A DNA stretch of 64,000 nucleotides, from positions 124,001 through 188,000 of the forward strand of contig SUYG01000037.1 of NCBI GenBank assembly GCA_015060555.1. Reading direction: 5' to 3'. A program made the position numbers and the translations under genes. This DNA is from Physcousia sp015060555 (GTDB lineage Bacteria > Bacteroidota > Bacteroidia > Bacteroidales > Bacteroidaceae). Below the pieces are notes generated by a model. That model had not been told where the DNA came from. It worked only from the letters and a program-made list of their open reading frames with translations, and made no database searches. Of the stretch, positions 1 through 8,590 are shown one piece after another; the first letter of the stretch is position 1; the number at the start of each line of letters is the position of its first letter.

Positions 1-387
1 GTGCATTCTGTACCCCTTGGCGCGCAGGTAGTCCATGAGTTCCTTAGCTCCCTCCACCAAGCCGGGCTTCGAAGCGCAGTTGTCAAGGAACTGGTTGCTG
101 GCTTCAAGGCAGTAGGCTTCTGTAGGTTCCAGCCCATGGCCAAAGCTCAAGGGCCTGCGGAAACGCTCTACAATCAGATAGTCCCGTGTGATCTCTCCTT
201 GGGCGTAACGCCGCCATAGGTCGATGTTGGTCTTCCAGTATTCATCGTGGAAGACTTCGGGATCCGGGAAATAACGGTCTAAGTGAAGCTGATCAAAGAG
301 TTCGTGGAGCGCGATGACAGCGTTGCCATGGGTGTCGTAGAGCGTGTCATCGAAGTCAAGGAAGAGGTCTGTATATCTTTTCAACAT
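1..387 (-). CDS. HAD-superfamily hydrolase, YjjG-like (3' end outside the window)
   Basis: The reading frame starts at an ATG at 387 and runs off the left edge, leaving about 129 N-terminal residues. The first residues contain the HAD motif I, DLFLDFDDTLYDT, whose two aspartates carry the phospho-acceptor chemistry. A helical cap follows (DLWRRYAQGEITRDYLIVER). This resembles YjjG-type noncanonical pyrimidine nucleotidases and haloacid-dehalogenase-like phosphatases, so a cytosolic nucleotide or sugar phosphatase is likely. It is the last visible gene of the minus-strand run that starts upstream at the dipeptidyl peptidase. The 34 bases upstream are AT-rich word repeats. The exact substrate cannot be read from the sequence, and motifs II to IV lie outside the window. 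Confidence 0.8.
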   Translation of the reverse strand, partial: MLKRYTDLFLDFDDTLYDTHGNAVIALHELFDQLHLDRYFPDPEVFHDEYWKTNIDLWRRYAQGEITRDYLIVERFRRPLSFGHGLEPTEAYCLEASNQFLDNCASKPGLVEGAKELMDYLRAKGYRMH

Positions 388-421
388 GAAATGACGAATG
401 ACGAATGATGAATGACGAATG
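388..421. repeat. Short tandem words (ATGACGA type)
   Basis: The 34-base spacer between the HAD gene and the DedA-like gene consists almost entirely of imperfect 7-8 base words such as ATGACGA and ATGATGA. The same words appear after the hypothetical gene at 45770-45800 and inside the YfhO-type gene at 20413-20518. No promoter is recognisable in it. Confidence 0.6.
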
Positions 422-910
422 TTATAGTTGCGCTACTACAAAGATGAGGAGGGCGTAGCGGACTGTTTTGCCAATGGTAATCGTGAGCAGGGAGAGCCAG
501 GGATTGGTGCGTGTGAAGCCGAGGGTGACGGCAATAACGCTGCCGATGAACGGGAGCGAGCAAAAGAATCCCATCCAAACGCCATAGCGCTGAATCCATT
601 GTTGGGCTTTCTGCATCTTCTCGCGCTCTACGTGGAGATACTTCTCAATCCATTCCATCTTGCCGAGAGTGCCGATGCCATAGTTGAACATGGAACCGCC
701 TATATTACCTATGCTGGCGGAAATGAATAAGTACAAGGGGTTGAGGCCAGCCAGCATGAGCGCCGTCAGCACCACTTCGCTGCTGAGGGGGAAGACGCTA
801 CCGGCGATGAAGGCTGCGATGAGCATGCCTAAATAGCCCCAAGATTCAAGTAAAACTAGGAAGGAGGCCAAGGGTGATAAGAAGAATAGAAAGGATGATA
901 AACCATGCAT
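422..910 (-). CDS. DedA/YqaA-family membrane protein
   Basis: This is a small polytopic inner-membrane protein of the SNARE-associated/DedA type (YqaA branch). It shows a hydrophobic N-terminus, the segment GYLGMLIAAFIAGSVFPLSSEVVL with the typical proline-serine-glutamate core, and a G-rich segment (GNIGGSMFNYGIG). A conserved amphipathic region follows (WIQRYGVWMGFFCSLPFIGSVIAVTLGFTR split by glycines), then a last transmembrane helix. DedA proteins are linked to lipid carrier flipping and envelope homeostasis. I chose the ATG at 910, which gives about 162 residues. The frame is open further upstream to 964, but that part lies inside the preceding gene. With this start the two genes still overlap by 65 bases, so they are probably translationally coupled, or the true start is a later non-ATG codon. 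Confidence 0.75.
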   Translation of the reverse strand: MHGLSSFLFFLSPLASFLVLLESWGYLGMLIAAFIAGSVFPLSSEVVLTALMLAGLNPLYLFISASIGNIGGSMFNYGIGTLGKMEWIEKYLHVEREKMQKAQQWIQRYGVWMGFFCSLPFIGSVIAVTLGFTRTNPWLSLLTITIGKTVRYALLIFVVAQL

Positions 911-1838
911 TGGAGAGCCATGTGCGGGAGAGGGCAATGAAATGTCCTGCCGCTGGCACGACACAGAGGAGCCATAGGGGATAGAGATCCATGAAATGTG
1001 CGGGCTGAACCACTAACCATGCCAGAAGAATGACCTGCAAGGTGAGAAAAGTGTAGTGGCACATGCGCACGCGAATCTTGTCATCGTAGCTCTTGCGGAG
1101 ATAGTGGATGAACCCTGTCAGATTCAGCAGCAGTGTGAACCCGAAAGCCGCCGTCTCAATGCGATGGCTCTCCATGTTCCATTGCCAGTCGAAGGGCTCG
1201 TAGAATGGAGCGATGACTGCTGTTGCGTGTCGCAGGAGCGGTGCAAAGGCTGCGGACGAGAACAGGGCAGCCTCAGAGCATGGCTCCGAGAAGAATGAGA
1301 AGATCGACAATCCAGCCAAGACCGTAGCCCAAAGGAAGTAAGGTGTGAGTAATCCGATGAGTGCTGCACCAAGTCCCTTCCAGCTGAGGGAGCGCAGGAA
1401 GATGCCTTGGTTCCATAGTATGACGGGTGACAGCAACAGCATAGGCGCCCAGAACAGGCTGCCCAAGGCGATGAACAGGTAGGTGTGTAGGGTATGAACT
1501 TCCGGCTTCGGATGCTCATAAGTGCGCAGGACATAGGAGATACTGATGATCAGGCACAGTTGGCAGATAGAGCTTGTGCTGAAGGGGTGCAGGAAGACAC
1601 TGACAGCCATCAATAGCAGGAAGAGCGACGAGATGATGCGGGAGCGTACGCGTAGCAGTGCCTGCTTGGCGGAAGTCTCGATGATGATATAGGTGGTAAT
1701 GCCACATATTACCCACCCCTTCAGATATTCCAATGAATAGGTTGCCTGTGGCAGAAACCACAATATGGTTGTCAGGACACATGCCGTGGGCAGTGTCGAC
1801 GAGCTCTCAGCAACCTTATTTTGCAAGCGCCTTTTCAA
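846..1838 (-). CDS. Hypothetical polytopic membrane protein
   Basis: A 330-residue, very hydrophobic protein with about ten predicted transmembrane segments (for example WAPMLLLSPVILW, WATVLAGLSIFSFF, LQVILLAWLVV). It matches a type of uncharacterised integral membrane protein commonly found beside purD in Bacteroidales; I do not assign a function. The frame begins with a TTG at 1838. No ATG lies near the N-terminus, so the start is uncertain, with another TTG four codons in. The spacer to purD (1839-1857) is a word repeat (TTTCAATC). The 3' end overlaps the DedA-like gene, and the run downstream of purD looks like one transcription unit. Confidence 0.7.
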   Translation of the reverse strand: MKRRLQNKVAESSSTLPTACVLTTILWFLPQATYSLEYLKGWVICGITTYIIIETSAKQALLRVRSRIISSLFLLLMAVSVFLHPFSTSSICQLCLIISISYVLRTYEHPKPEVHTLHTYLFIALGSLFWAPMLLLSPVILWNQGIFLRSLSWKGLGAALIGLLTPYFLWATVLAGLSIFSFFSEPCSEAALFSSAAFAPLLRHATAVIAPFYEPFDWQWNMESHRIETAAFGFTLLLNLTGFIHYLRKSYDDKIRVRMCHYTFLTLQVILLAWLVVQPAHFMDLYPLWLLCVVPAAGHFIALSRTWLSNAWFIILSILLITLGLLPSFT

Positions 1839-1857
1839 TCTTTCAATCTTTCAATTT

Positions 1858-3135
1858 TTAGAGATCCTGGCCGATGTCGCGGCGGAAGTACTTGCCTTCA
1901 AATTGTATCTCTTGGGCACCGGCGAAGCTTCTGGCCAGTGCCTCTGCCTTATCCTTGCCGTAGCTGGAGACGGCGATGACGCGTCCGCCGGCTGTCACCA
2001 CCTGACCATCTTTCATGGCTGTGCCGGCGTGGAAGATAATGGAGTCTTCGCTGAGCGAATGCGCATCGTTCATCGTGATGACCTTGCCCTTCTCATAATG
2101 GCCTGGGTAGCCGCCGCTCACGAGCATCACGCAGACGGCGGAGCGATGATCAAACTCTATGGAGCGGCTGGCGAGATTGCCTTCGGCCACACCTTCCAGC
2201 AAATCCACGAGATCGCTCTTGATGCGTAGCATGACGGTCTCTGTCTCGGGGTCGCCCATGCGGCAGTTGTACTCGATGACCTTGGGGTCACCGCCGCAGT
2301 TGATGAGGCCGAAGAAGATGAAGCCTTTGTAGTCGAGACCTTCGGCGGCCAGGCCCTCTACCGTAGGACGTATGATGCGGTCTTCGACCTTCTGCATCCA
2401 TGCTTTGTCGGCGAAGGGTACGGGCGAGACGCTGCCCATGCCGCCGGTGTTCAAGCCTGTGTCGCCCTCGCCGATGCGCTTGTAGTCCTTGGCTTCGGGC
2501 AGGATCTTGTAGTTCTTACCATCGGTGAGCACGAAGACAGAGCATTCGATGCCGCTCAGGAACTCCTCGATAACTACGCGCGCCGAGGCCTGACCGAACA
2601 TGCCACCCAGCATCTCGCGCAGTTCCTTCTGTGCCTCTTCCAGCGTGGGCAGGATGAGGACGCCCTTGCCGGCGCAGAGGCCGTCGGCCTTGAGGACATA
2701 GGGAGCCTGCAGCGTGGCGAGGAAGGCACAACCATCCTCCACGGTGTCGGGGGTGAAGGTCTGGTAGGCAGCTGTGGGGATGCCGTGGTGTCGCATGAAG
2801 CCCTTGGCGAAGTCCTTGGAGCCCTCCAGCTGTGCACCGGCTTTCGATGGGCCGATGACGGGGATGTCCTTCAGTTGGGCATCGTTGCGGAAGAAGTCAT
2901 AGATGCCTTTCACCAGCGGGTCTTCAGGACCTACGACGACCATGTTGACTTGGTGCTCCAGCACAAAGTGCTTGATGCCGTCGAAGTCATCGGCCTTCAA
3001 GGCCACGTTCTCGCCCACCTGACTGGTGCCGGCGTTGCCGGGCGCGATATAGAGTTTCTCAATCTTGGGCGACTGTGCGATTTTCCAGGCGAGGGCGTGC
3101 TCGCGGCCGCCACTGCCGAGTAGGAGGATGTTCAT
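1858..3135 (-). CDS. purD: Phosphoribosylamine-glycine ligase (GARS)
   Basis: This is the second committed enzyme of purine synthesis. It ligates glycine to 5-phosphoribosylamine using ATP, in the cytosol. At 425 residues the length is normal for PurD. The N-terminus has the GARS Rossmann motif GSGGREHALAWK. The ATP-grasp domain shows KADGLCAGKGV and the metal-binding stretch EYNCRMGDPETE, and the C-terminal domain has VMLVSGGYPG. The ATG start at 3135 directly opens the family motif MNILLLGSGGREHA. It lies 6 bases after the stop of the dipeptidyl peptidase gene, so the two are probably co-transcribed. No truncation or odd insertion was seen. Confidence 0.97.
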   Translation of the reverse strand: MNILLLGSGGREHALAWKIAQSPKIEKLYIAPGNAGTSQVGENVALKADDFDGIKHFVLEHQVNMVVVGPEDPLVKGIYDFFRNDAQLKDIPVIGPSKAGAQLEGSKDFAKGFMRHHGIPTAAYQTFTPDTVEDGCAFLATLQAPYVLKADGLCAGKGVLILPTLEEAQKELREMLGGMFGQASARVVIEEFLSGIECSVFVLTDGKNYKILPEAKDYKRIGEGDTGLNTGGMGSVSPVPFADKAWMQKVEDRIIRPTVEGLAAEGLDYKGFIFFGLINCGGDPKVIEYNCRMGDPETETVMLRIKSDLVDLLEGVAEGNLASRSIEFDHRSAVCVMLVSGGYPGHYEKGKVITMNDAHSLSEDSIIFHAGTAMKDGQVVTAGGRVIAVSSYGKDKAEALARSFAGAQEIQFEGKYFRRDIGQDL

Positions 3136-3141
3136 TATGAG

Positions 3142-5388
3142 TTATTTTAAATAATCTTCGAAATAGCGGGTGATGCGCTCGTGCAGATGCACTTGGTCGG
3201 TGCCGAACATGTTGTGCCCGTCGCCCGGGTAGAGGAACAGGTCGGGTTGTGTGCCGGCATCGATGCAGGCACGGATGAAGGAGAGGGAGTGCTGCGGCAC
3301 GCAGGTGGGGTCGTTGTAGCCCAGGATGATCTGCAGGCGACCCTTCAGGTTCTTGGCCTTCGGCAGCAGTCCGGACGTGGCATAGCCCTCTGGATTCTGC
3401 TGCGGCGTGTCCATATAGCGCTCGCCGTACATCACCTCGTAGTATTTCCAATCGATGACCGGTCCGCCGGCCACGCCCACCTTGAAGACATCGGGGTAGG
3501 TGCACATCAGGTTCGTGGTCATGAAGCCGCCGAAGCTCCAGCCGTGGATGCCCAGGCGGTCAGCATCCACGTAGGGCAGTGTCTTCAGGAACTCCACGCC
3601 GCAGATCTGGTCCTTCATCTCCTCGTCACCTAAGTGGCGGAAGGTGGCCTGCTCGAACTGCTGGCCGCGATACTGCGATCCGCGGTTGTCGAGGACGAAG
3701 ATGACGTAGCCCTTCTGTGCCATGTAGATTTCCCACCCACGGAAGTAATAGCCGCGTGAGGCCTGCACATTGTGGGCATGAGGGCCTCCATAGACATAGA
3801 CCACCGTGGGATATTTCTTCGTGGGGTCGAAGTTCACAGGTTTGATGAGGCGGTAGTAGAGGTCTGTGACGCCGTCAGCCGCCTTGATGCTTCCGCTGGT
3901 AATCTCTGGCACATTGTAGTCCTTCCATGGGTCTTCTGCATCTAGGAGAATGGAAGACCCATCTCCCGCTTTCCCGGTCCCTTTCTTGGTGGACAGAAGG
4001 GTGACGCGGCGCGCTACAGTGGGCGATGAATAGGTGTCGATGAGTTGGGAGCCATTGGCGCTGAGTGAGGCGCTGTGCACACCCTCACCCGCAGACAGTA
4101 ATAGGTATTTTTCACTTTTCACTTTCTCATTCACTTTCACTGCGTGAATCGTGTGGTGCAGGGGATGAGTGACATTGCCGATGAAGAGGGCTGTTTTCTC
4201 CTTTTGGTTGAAGCCCAGGAAGTCGCGCACGGTGAAGTCGCCCGGTGTGAGCAGCGTCACTGCGATGTGGTCGCAGGCGGTGCCCCCGCCTGCTGCCTCG
4301 CGCCATTCGGGATACATCTTCTTGGACAAATTGATAAGATACAGGTGGTTCCAGTTGTCGCGGCTGCTCTGCATCACGGCTTTCGTGGCATCCCACGGCA
4401 GGAACGTCAGCGTGTGCAGGGGCTCCACATACTTCGGGTGCTTCTCCTCGATGAGCGGCTCGGCATCCTTCATGCCCGTGGCCGCATCATAGCCGAAGAG
4501 CTGCATGAAGTTCTGGTCGCGGTTGAGCTCGAAGACAAAGAGCTTGCTGCCGTCGGGTGCCCATGAGAGGTTGGTCATGTAGTCCGTCTTGGGCTTCGGG
4601 TTCTGCAGCCACACCGTCTTGCCCGTGGGCACATCGAAGACGGCCACGCTGACATCCTCCGACTCCTCGCCCGCCATCGGGTATTTGTCCACGTAGGTGG
4701 CGGCGATGCGCTGGGTGATATCCACCTGCGGGTAGCTGGGGATGCGGCTCTGGTCCTTCTTGTAGAAGGCCAGGCGCTGACCGTCGGGGCTCCAGAAGAG
4801 GCCGTTGGAAATGCCGAACTCATCGCGGCTGACGCTGTGGCCATAGACGATGTCGTCGTTGCCGTCGGTGGTGAGCTGGCGGCGCTGGCCGTCGGCCGTC
4901 TGCACGAAGACATTCGAGCCGATGCAGTAGGCCATCGCGCGGCTCATCTTGTTCCATGTCAGTTCGCTGGCGCCCTCCTGAATCTGGCCGCGCCACACCA
5001 CCTCCTTCTTCTCGAAGTCGATGAGGATAATCTCCTTCGGCGTCTGCACCTTCACCACAGGCTGGTCGGCATAGGGGAAGGTGAGATTCGTACATGCCCG
5101 AACGATTTTCTCGCCGAGAATGGCGTTGAGGTCATCAGCCGTAAAAAGGATGTCATCATGATTTGATTTTTCACTTTTCACTCTTTCACTTTTCACTCTC
5201 TTCGCCTCATCCACTGTCAGTTCCACAGGCACTTCGCCCCACCATGTGGAGAACATGTACTTGGGTTGCAGGTTCCAGAATGTAGAACCGCCTGGCATGA
5301 GGTCATCGAGTGTAAAACTCTTCTTCGTTGTCTGTGCCATCATCGAGGTTGCAGCCAGCAATGCTGCCAGAAAAAATATCTTCTTCAT
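3142..5388 (-). CDS. Prolyl oligopeptidase-family (S9) dipeptidyl peptidase, DPP IV-like
   Basis: A 748-residue exported serine peptidase. Residues 1-19 form a signal peptide ending in MMAQ. A beta-propeller of the DPP IV N-terminal type follows (for example the SPDGQRLAFYKKD and WAPDGSKLFVFELN blades), then an alpha/beta hydrolase domain. The catalytic residues appear to be Ser618 (GWSFGG), Asp693 (GYNDPT) and His725 (GDGHNMF). It probably removes N-terminal dipeptides from peptides in the periplasm or at the cell surface. Two propeller loops contain lysine-serine word repeats (VKSERVKSEK near residues 65-75, and VNEKVKSEK near 420). A loop at about residue 475 (KAGDGSS) resembles the end of the GC-rich element in polA. 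A TACTTTTG -7 box lies at 5416-5409. Confidence 0.9.
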   Translation of the reverse strand: MKKIFFLAALLAATSMMAQTTKKSFTLDDLMPGGSTFWNLQPKYMFSTWWGEVPVELTVDEAKRVKSERVKSEKSNHDDILFTADDLNAILGEKIVRACTNLTFPYADQPVVKVQTPKEIILIDFEKKEVVWRGQIQEGASELTWNKMSRAMAYCIGSNVFVQTADGQRRQLTTDGNDDIVYGHSVSRDEFGISNGLFWSPDGQRLAFYKKDQSRIPSYPQVDITQRIAATYVDKYPMAGEESEDVSVAVFDVPTGKTVWLQNPKPKTDYMTNLSWAPDGSKLFVFELNRDQNFMQLFGYDAATGMKDAEPLIEEKHPKYVEPLHTLTFLPWDATKAVMQSSRDNWNHLYLINLSKKMYPEWREAAGGGTACDHIAVTLLTPGDFTVRDFLGFNQKEKTALFIGNVTHPLHHTIHAVKVNEKVKSEKYLLLSAGEGVHSASLSANGSQLIDTYSSPTVARRVTLLSTKKGTGKAGDGSSILLDAEDPWKDYNVPEITSGSIKAADGVTDLYYRLIKPVNFDPTKKYPTVVYVYGGPHAHNVQASRGYYFRGWEIYMAQKGYVIFVLDNRGSQYRGQQFEQATFRHLGDEEMKDQICGVEFLKTLPYVDADRLGIHGWSFGGFMTTNLMCTYPDVFKVGVAGGPVIDWKYYEVMYGERYMDTPQQNPEGYATSGLLPKAKNLKGRLQIILGYNDPTCVPQHSLSFIRACIDAGTQPDLFLYPGDGHNMFGTDQVHLHERITRYFEDYLK

Positions 5389-5408
5389 GAATCTTGAATA
5401 ATTTGGCG

Positions 5409-5416
5409 CAAAAGTA
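5409..5416 (-). promoter_or_regulatory. -7 box of the dipeptidyl peptidase gene
   Basis: On the minus strand the sequence reads TACTTTTG, matching the Bacteroidota -7 consensus TAnnTTTG, 20 bases before the ATG at 5388. A clean -33 TTTG is not obvious at the right distance. Confidence 0.55.
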
Positions 5417-5489
5417 CAATCTTTTCTTTAATTATGCATGCAATGTGTATGAAAAGTGCTGATTAGGTTTGTGTTTTATCACACTTGTG

Positions 5490-6599
5490 TCACAACTGCA
5501 GGCCATCAAGCACTGTGATGTAGTCACGAATGGCCCCTTCGATTTCACTGATGCAGATATACTCGTCAGCTGTGTGGCTGCGTGCGCTGTCGCCGGGTCC
5601 TATTTTCAGTGAAGGCCATGGCATAAGCGCCTGATCAGAGAGCGTCGGGGAGCCGAAGGGCGTGCGAGTTTGGCCACTTAGCGTTGGGCCAAGCGTCAGG
5701 ATGCGCTGTAGCAGCGGGTGGCTTGTATCGATGCACGAGGAATTGAGACGGAAAGATCGTGCGTGGACATCGCTCTTCACATGGGTGCAGATGGTGTTGT
5801 AGATGGCCTCATTGGAGTAGCATTCATTGGATCGCACATCCACAGTGAAGGTGCAGCTGTCTGGAATGACATTGTGCTGTGTACCAGCGTTGATGACCGT
5901 CACGCTCATCTTGACAGGTCCGAGGATGGGTGACTCTTTGGGGAAGTGGAAGGAGCGGAACCATTTGATATCCTCCATGGCGCGGTAGATGGCGTTGATG
6001 CCCTCGTTGCGCGCGGCATGGCCAGCCTTTCCGGTCGCTGTGACATCCAGCACCATCAGTCCTTTCTCAGCGATGGCGGGTTGCATTCCTGTTGGTTCGC
6101 CCACGAGCGCCACGTCCACAGGCGGTAGCTGTGGGATGGCACGTTCGATGCCGTCGTGTCCCGACACTTCCTCTTCGGCTGATGCCAGGAAGATGAGGTT
6201 GTAGCTTTGGGGCTTTGAGCAGAGGACATGGAACGCCTGCCAAAGGCTCACCAGCGAGGCCCCGTCGTCGTTGCTGCCGAGTCCGTAGAGGCGGTCGCCT
6301 TCGAGCGTTGGCGTGAGCGGATCGTGTTGCCAGGCGGCAACAGGGCGGACGGTGTCGATGTGTGCATTTAGGAGTAGGGTGGGGCGCAGGGCGTCATATC
6401 CGCGTGCGATACACCAAGTGTTGTTGGCATCGCGATGCATGGAGAAGAGCGTCTCGCCGTGCTCATCCAGCTGTTTGCTTTCGATGAAATGGCCCATTAT
6501 CTCAGCAGCCTTTGTCTCCTGACGGCTGAGACGCGAGGTGGCGATGAGGTTCTGTAGCAATGCCACTGCCTCGCGTGTCAAGATGTTGATGTCTTGCAT
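5490..6599 (-). CDS. argE: M20 metallopeptidase, acetylornithine (or succinylornithine) deacetylase
   Basis: A 369-residue cytosolic zinc hydrolase of the M20 family. In Bacteroidota this type releases ornithine from its N-acyl form in arginine synthesis. Visible motifs are the metal ligand/catalytic pair HIDTVRP, the DDGASL stretch carrying the bridging aspartate, the general-base segment SAEEEVSG, and the C-terminal KIGPGDSARSHTADE with the last metal histidine. The frame also extends to a TTG at 6623, but that codon lies inside the promoter box TACCTTTG, so I chose the ATG at 6599 (MQDINILTREAV). It diverges from the acyl-CoA synthetase gene. The substrate (acetyl or succinyl form) cannot be told from sequence alone. 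Confidence 0.85.
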   Translation of the reverse strand: MQDINILTREAVALLQNLIATSRLSRQETKAAEIMGHFIESKQLDEHGETLFSMHRDANNTWCIARGYDALRPTLLLNAHIDTVRPVAAWQHDPLTPTLEGDRLYGLGSNDDGASLVSLWQAFHVLCSKPQSYNLIFLASAEEEVSGHDGIERAIPQLPPVDVALVGEPTGMQPAIAEKGLMVLDVTATGKAGHAARNEGINAIYRAMEDIKWFRSFHFPKESPILGPVKMSVTVINAGTQHNVIPDSCTFTVDVRSNECYSNEAIYNTICTHVKSDVHARSFRLNSSCIDTSHPLLQRILTLGPTLSGQTRTPFGSPTLSDQALMPWPSLKIGPGDSARSHTADEYICISEIEGAIRDYITVLDGLQL

Positions 6600-6620
6600 G
6601 TCTCGGTTCCTTTTTGGGCG

Positions 6621-6628
6621 CAAAGGTA
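6621..6628 (-). promoter_or_regulatory. -7 box for argE
   Basis: The minus strand reads TACCTTTG, 21 bases before the chosen ATG at 6599. This box overlaps the upstream TTG that would otherwise extend the gene, which decides the start. Confidence 0.7.
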
Positions 6629-6660
6629 GCTCTTTTCAAGAAAAAAAAGGAAAAAAAGCA

Positions 6661-6695
6661 AGATAAATTGCAAATCGTAAATCGTAAATCATAAA
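6661..6695. repeat. AATCGTAA word repeat in divergent promoter region
   Basis: Repeated 8-base words (AATCGTAA / AATCATAA) fill the space between the two divergent promoters of argE and the acyl-CoA synthetase gene. The same words fill the metG-metK spacer at 62464-62518. Confidence 0.6.
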
Positions 6696-6702
6696 TTATG
6701 AC

Positions 6703-6710
6703 TACCTTTG
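6703..6710 (+). promoter_or_regulatory. -7 box for the acyl-CoA synthetase gene
   Basis: TACCTTTG lies 21 bases before the ATG at 6732. A TTG inside the box (6708) opens the same frame but cannot be the start if this promoter is used. Confidence 0.7.
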
Positions 6711-6731
6711 TGGCATTCAAACAGTAAAACT

Positions 6732-8543
6732 ATGTTGAACACGTCTCCTCTATCCGTGCTCATTCATGAGCAAGCAAAGGTCTATGGCGAGCGTACTGCG
6801 CTGAGCTATCGCGACTATGAAACCGCTACATGGAAGACCATTTCGTGGAACGAATTCTCTCAGCGGGTATCACTTGTGAGCAATGCCCTCTTGAAGTTGG
6901 GTGTTGGTGTACAAGAGAACATCGCAGTGTTCTCGCAGAATAAGCCTGAGGGTGTTTGTGTAGATTTTGGAACGTATGGTATTCGTGCTGTCAGCATCCC
7001 CTTCTATGCCACGAGCAGCGAGGCCCAGATTCAGTACATGATCAACGATGCCTCCATTCGCTATGTCTTCGTCGGCGAACAGTATCAGTATGACACCGCT
7101 TTCCGTGTGCTGAGCCTTTGTCCCACGCTGGAGCGTCTCATCATTTTTGACCGTACCGTCGTCAAGAACCCGCGTGACCAGAGATCCCTTTATTTTGACG
7201 AGTTCCTGGCTATGGGCGATGGCTGTCCCTTTGCAGAAGAGGTCGACCAGCGCTCCGCCTCCGTGCAACCCGATGACCTCGCCAATATCCTCTATACGAG
7301 CGGCACTACAGGTGTCTCAAAGGGCGTGATGCTCACCTACCGTATGTACAGCGCAGCCATCCCCGCCAACGACAGCGTCATGCATCTCTCCGAGAGGGAT
7401 GTCATCATGTGCTTCCTGCCTTTCACCCATGTCTTCGAGCGGGCATGGAGCTATTGGTGCCTGAGTCGTGGCGCTCAGCTGGCTATCAATCTCAAACCTC
7501 AGGATATCCAAATGACGCTGCGCGAGGTACATCCCACCTGTATGGCTGCTGTGCCCCGCTTCTGGGAGAAGGTCTATTCCGGTGTGCAGGAGAAGATTTC
7601 CACCAGCAGCGCTATGCAGCGCAAACTGATACTTGACGCCCTTGCCATCGGCAAGCGCTACAACGTTGATTATAAGATGCGCGGCTTGGTGCCCCCCTTG
7701 CCCCTGAAGTTGCGTTATCTCTTCTACGAGAAGACCATCATCTCGCTCCTGAAGAAGACGCTGGGCTTGGAGAATGCTCATTTCTTCCCCACGGCCGGCG
7801 CTGCCATCCCGCGTGAGGTCGAAGAGTTTGTGCACTCCTGTGGCATCAATATGACTGCCGGTTATGGCCTGACAGAGACCACCGCCACCGTCTCCTGCGA
7901 CTGGCACGACTCCCCGGTGAGTGTTGGTTCCGTAGGTCGTGTGCTCAAAGGCATTGACATCAAATTCGGTGAGAACAACGAGATTCTGCTCAAGGGCGAA
8001 ACCATCACGAAGGGCTATTACCGCAAGCCCACGATTACCGCTCAAGCCATCGATGCCGAGGGTTGGTTCCATACGGGTGACAGTGGCTATATCAAGAACG
8101 GCGAACTCTACCTCACCGACCGCATCAAGGATCTCTTTAAGACCAGCAATGGCAAGTACATCTCGCCGCAGGCGCTGGAATCAAAGTTCGTGGTAGATCG
8201 TTTCGTTGACGAGATAGCTATCATAGCCGACGAGCGCAAGTTTGTCTCGGCGCTCATCATCCCCGACTATAAGTTGTTAGAGCAGTGGGCCCGCGACAAC
8301 GCCATCGCCTTTGCCTCGCGCGAGGAACTCTGTGCGAATCCCGTGGTTACGAAGATGGTGCTCGACCGCATTCAGACGCTCCAGCAGGAGTTTGCCCACT
8401 ACGAGCAGGTGAAGCGCATCACGCTCCTGCCCACGCCCTTCTCGATGGAGCGCGGCGAGCTCACCAATACATTGAAAATCAAGCGCCCCGTCATCGCCAA
8501 GAACTATAAGGAACAAATAGATGCCATGTATGCTGAGTCGTAA
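6732..8543 (+). CDS. AMP-forming long-chain fatty acid-CoA ligase
   Basis: A 603-residue adenylate-forming enzyme, normal length for long-chain acyl-CoA synthetases of the Bacteroidota (AMP-binding family). It activates fatty acids with ATP and then CoA at the inner face of the membrane. The sequence shows the P-loop YTSGTTGVSKGV, the A5 motif GYGLTETTATVS, and GWFHTGDSGYI with the adenylate-binding aspartate. It also shows DRIKDLFKTSNGKYISPQ, the hinge and C-terminal lysine region. The C-terminal about 100 residues are helical, as in the FadD15-like group. The ATG at 6732 was chosen because the earlier TTG lies in the -7 box. prfB follows 47 bases downstream and may share the transcript. Confidence 0.9.
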   Translation: MLNTSPLSVLIHEQAKVYGERTALSYRDYETATWKTISWNEFSQRVSLVSNALLKLGVGVQENIAVFSQNKPEGVCVDFGTYGIRAVSIPFYATSSEAQIQYMINDASIRYVFVGEQYQYDTAFRVLSLCPTLERLIIFDRTVVKNPRDQRSLYFDEFLAMGDGCPFAEEVDQRSASVQPDDLANILYTSGTTGVSKGVMLTYRMYSAAIPANDSVMHLSERDVIMCFLPFTHVFERAWSYWCLSRGAQLAINLKPQDIQMTLREVHPTCMAAVPRFWEKVYSGVQEKISTSSAMQRKLILDALAIGKRYNVDYKMRGLVPPLPLKLRYLFYEKTIISLLKKTLGLENAHFFPTAGAAIPREVEEFVHSCGINMTAGYGLTETTATVSCDWHDSPVSVGSVGRVLKGIDIKFGENNEILLKGETITKGYYRKPTITAQAIDAEGWFHTGDSGYIKNGELYLTDRIKDLFKTSNGKYISPQALESKFVVDRFVDEIAIIADERKFVSALIIPDYKLLEQWARDNAIAFASREELCANPVVTKMVLDRIQTLQQEFAHYEQVKRITLLPTPFSMERGELTNTLKIKRPVIAKNYKEQIDAMYAES

Positions 8544-8590
8544 CATCCGAAACATATCAATCATCAATCGATAATTCGTTAATAAGAAGC

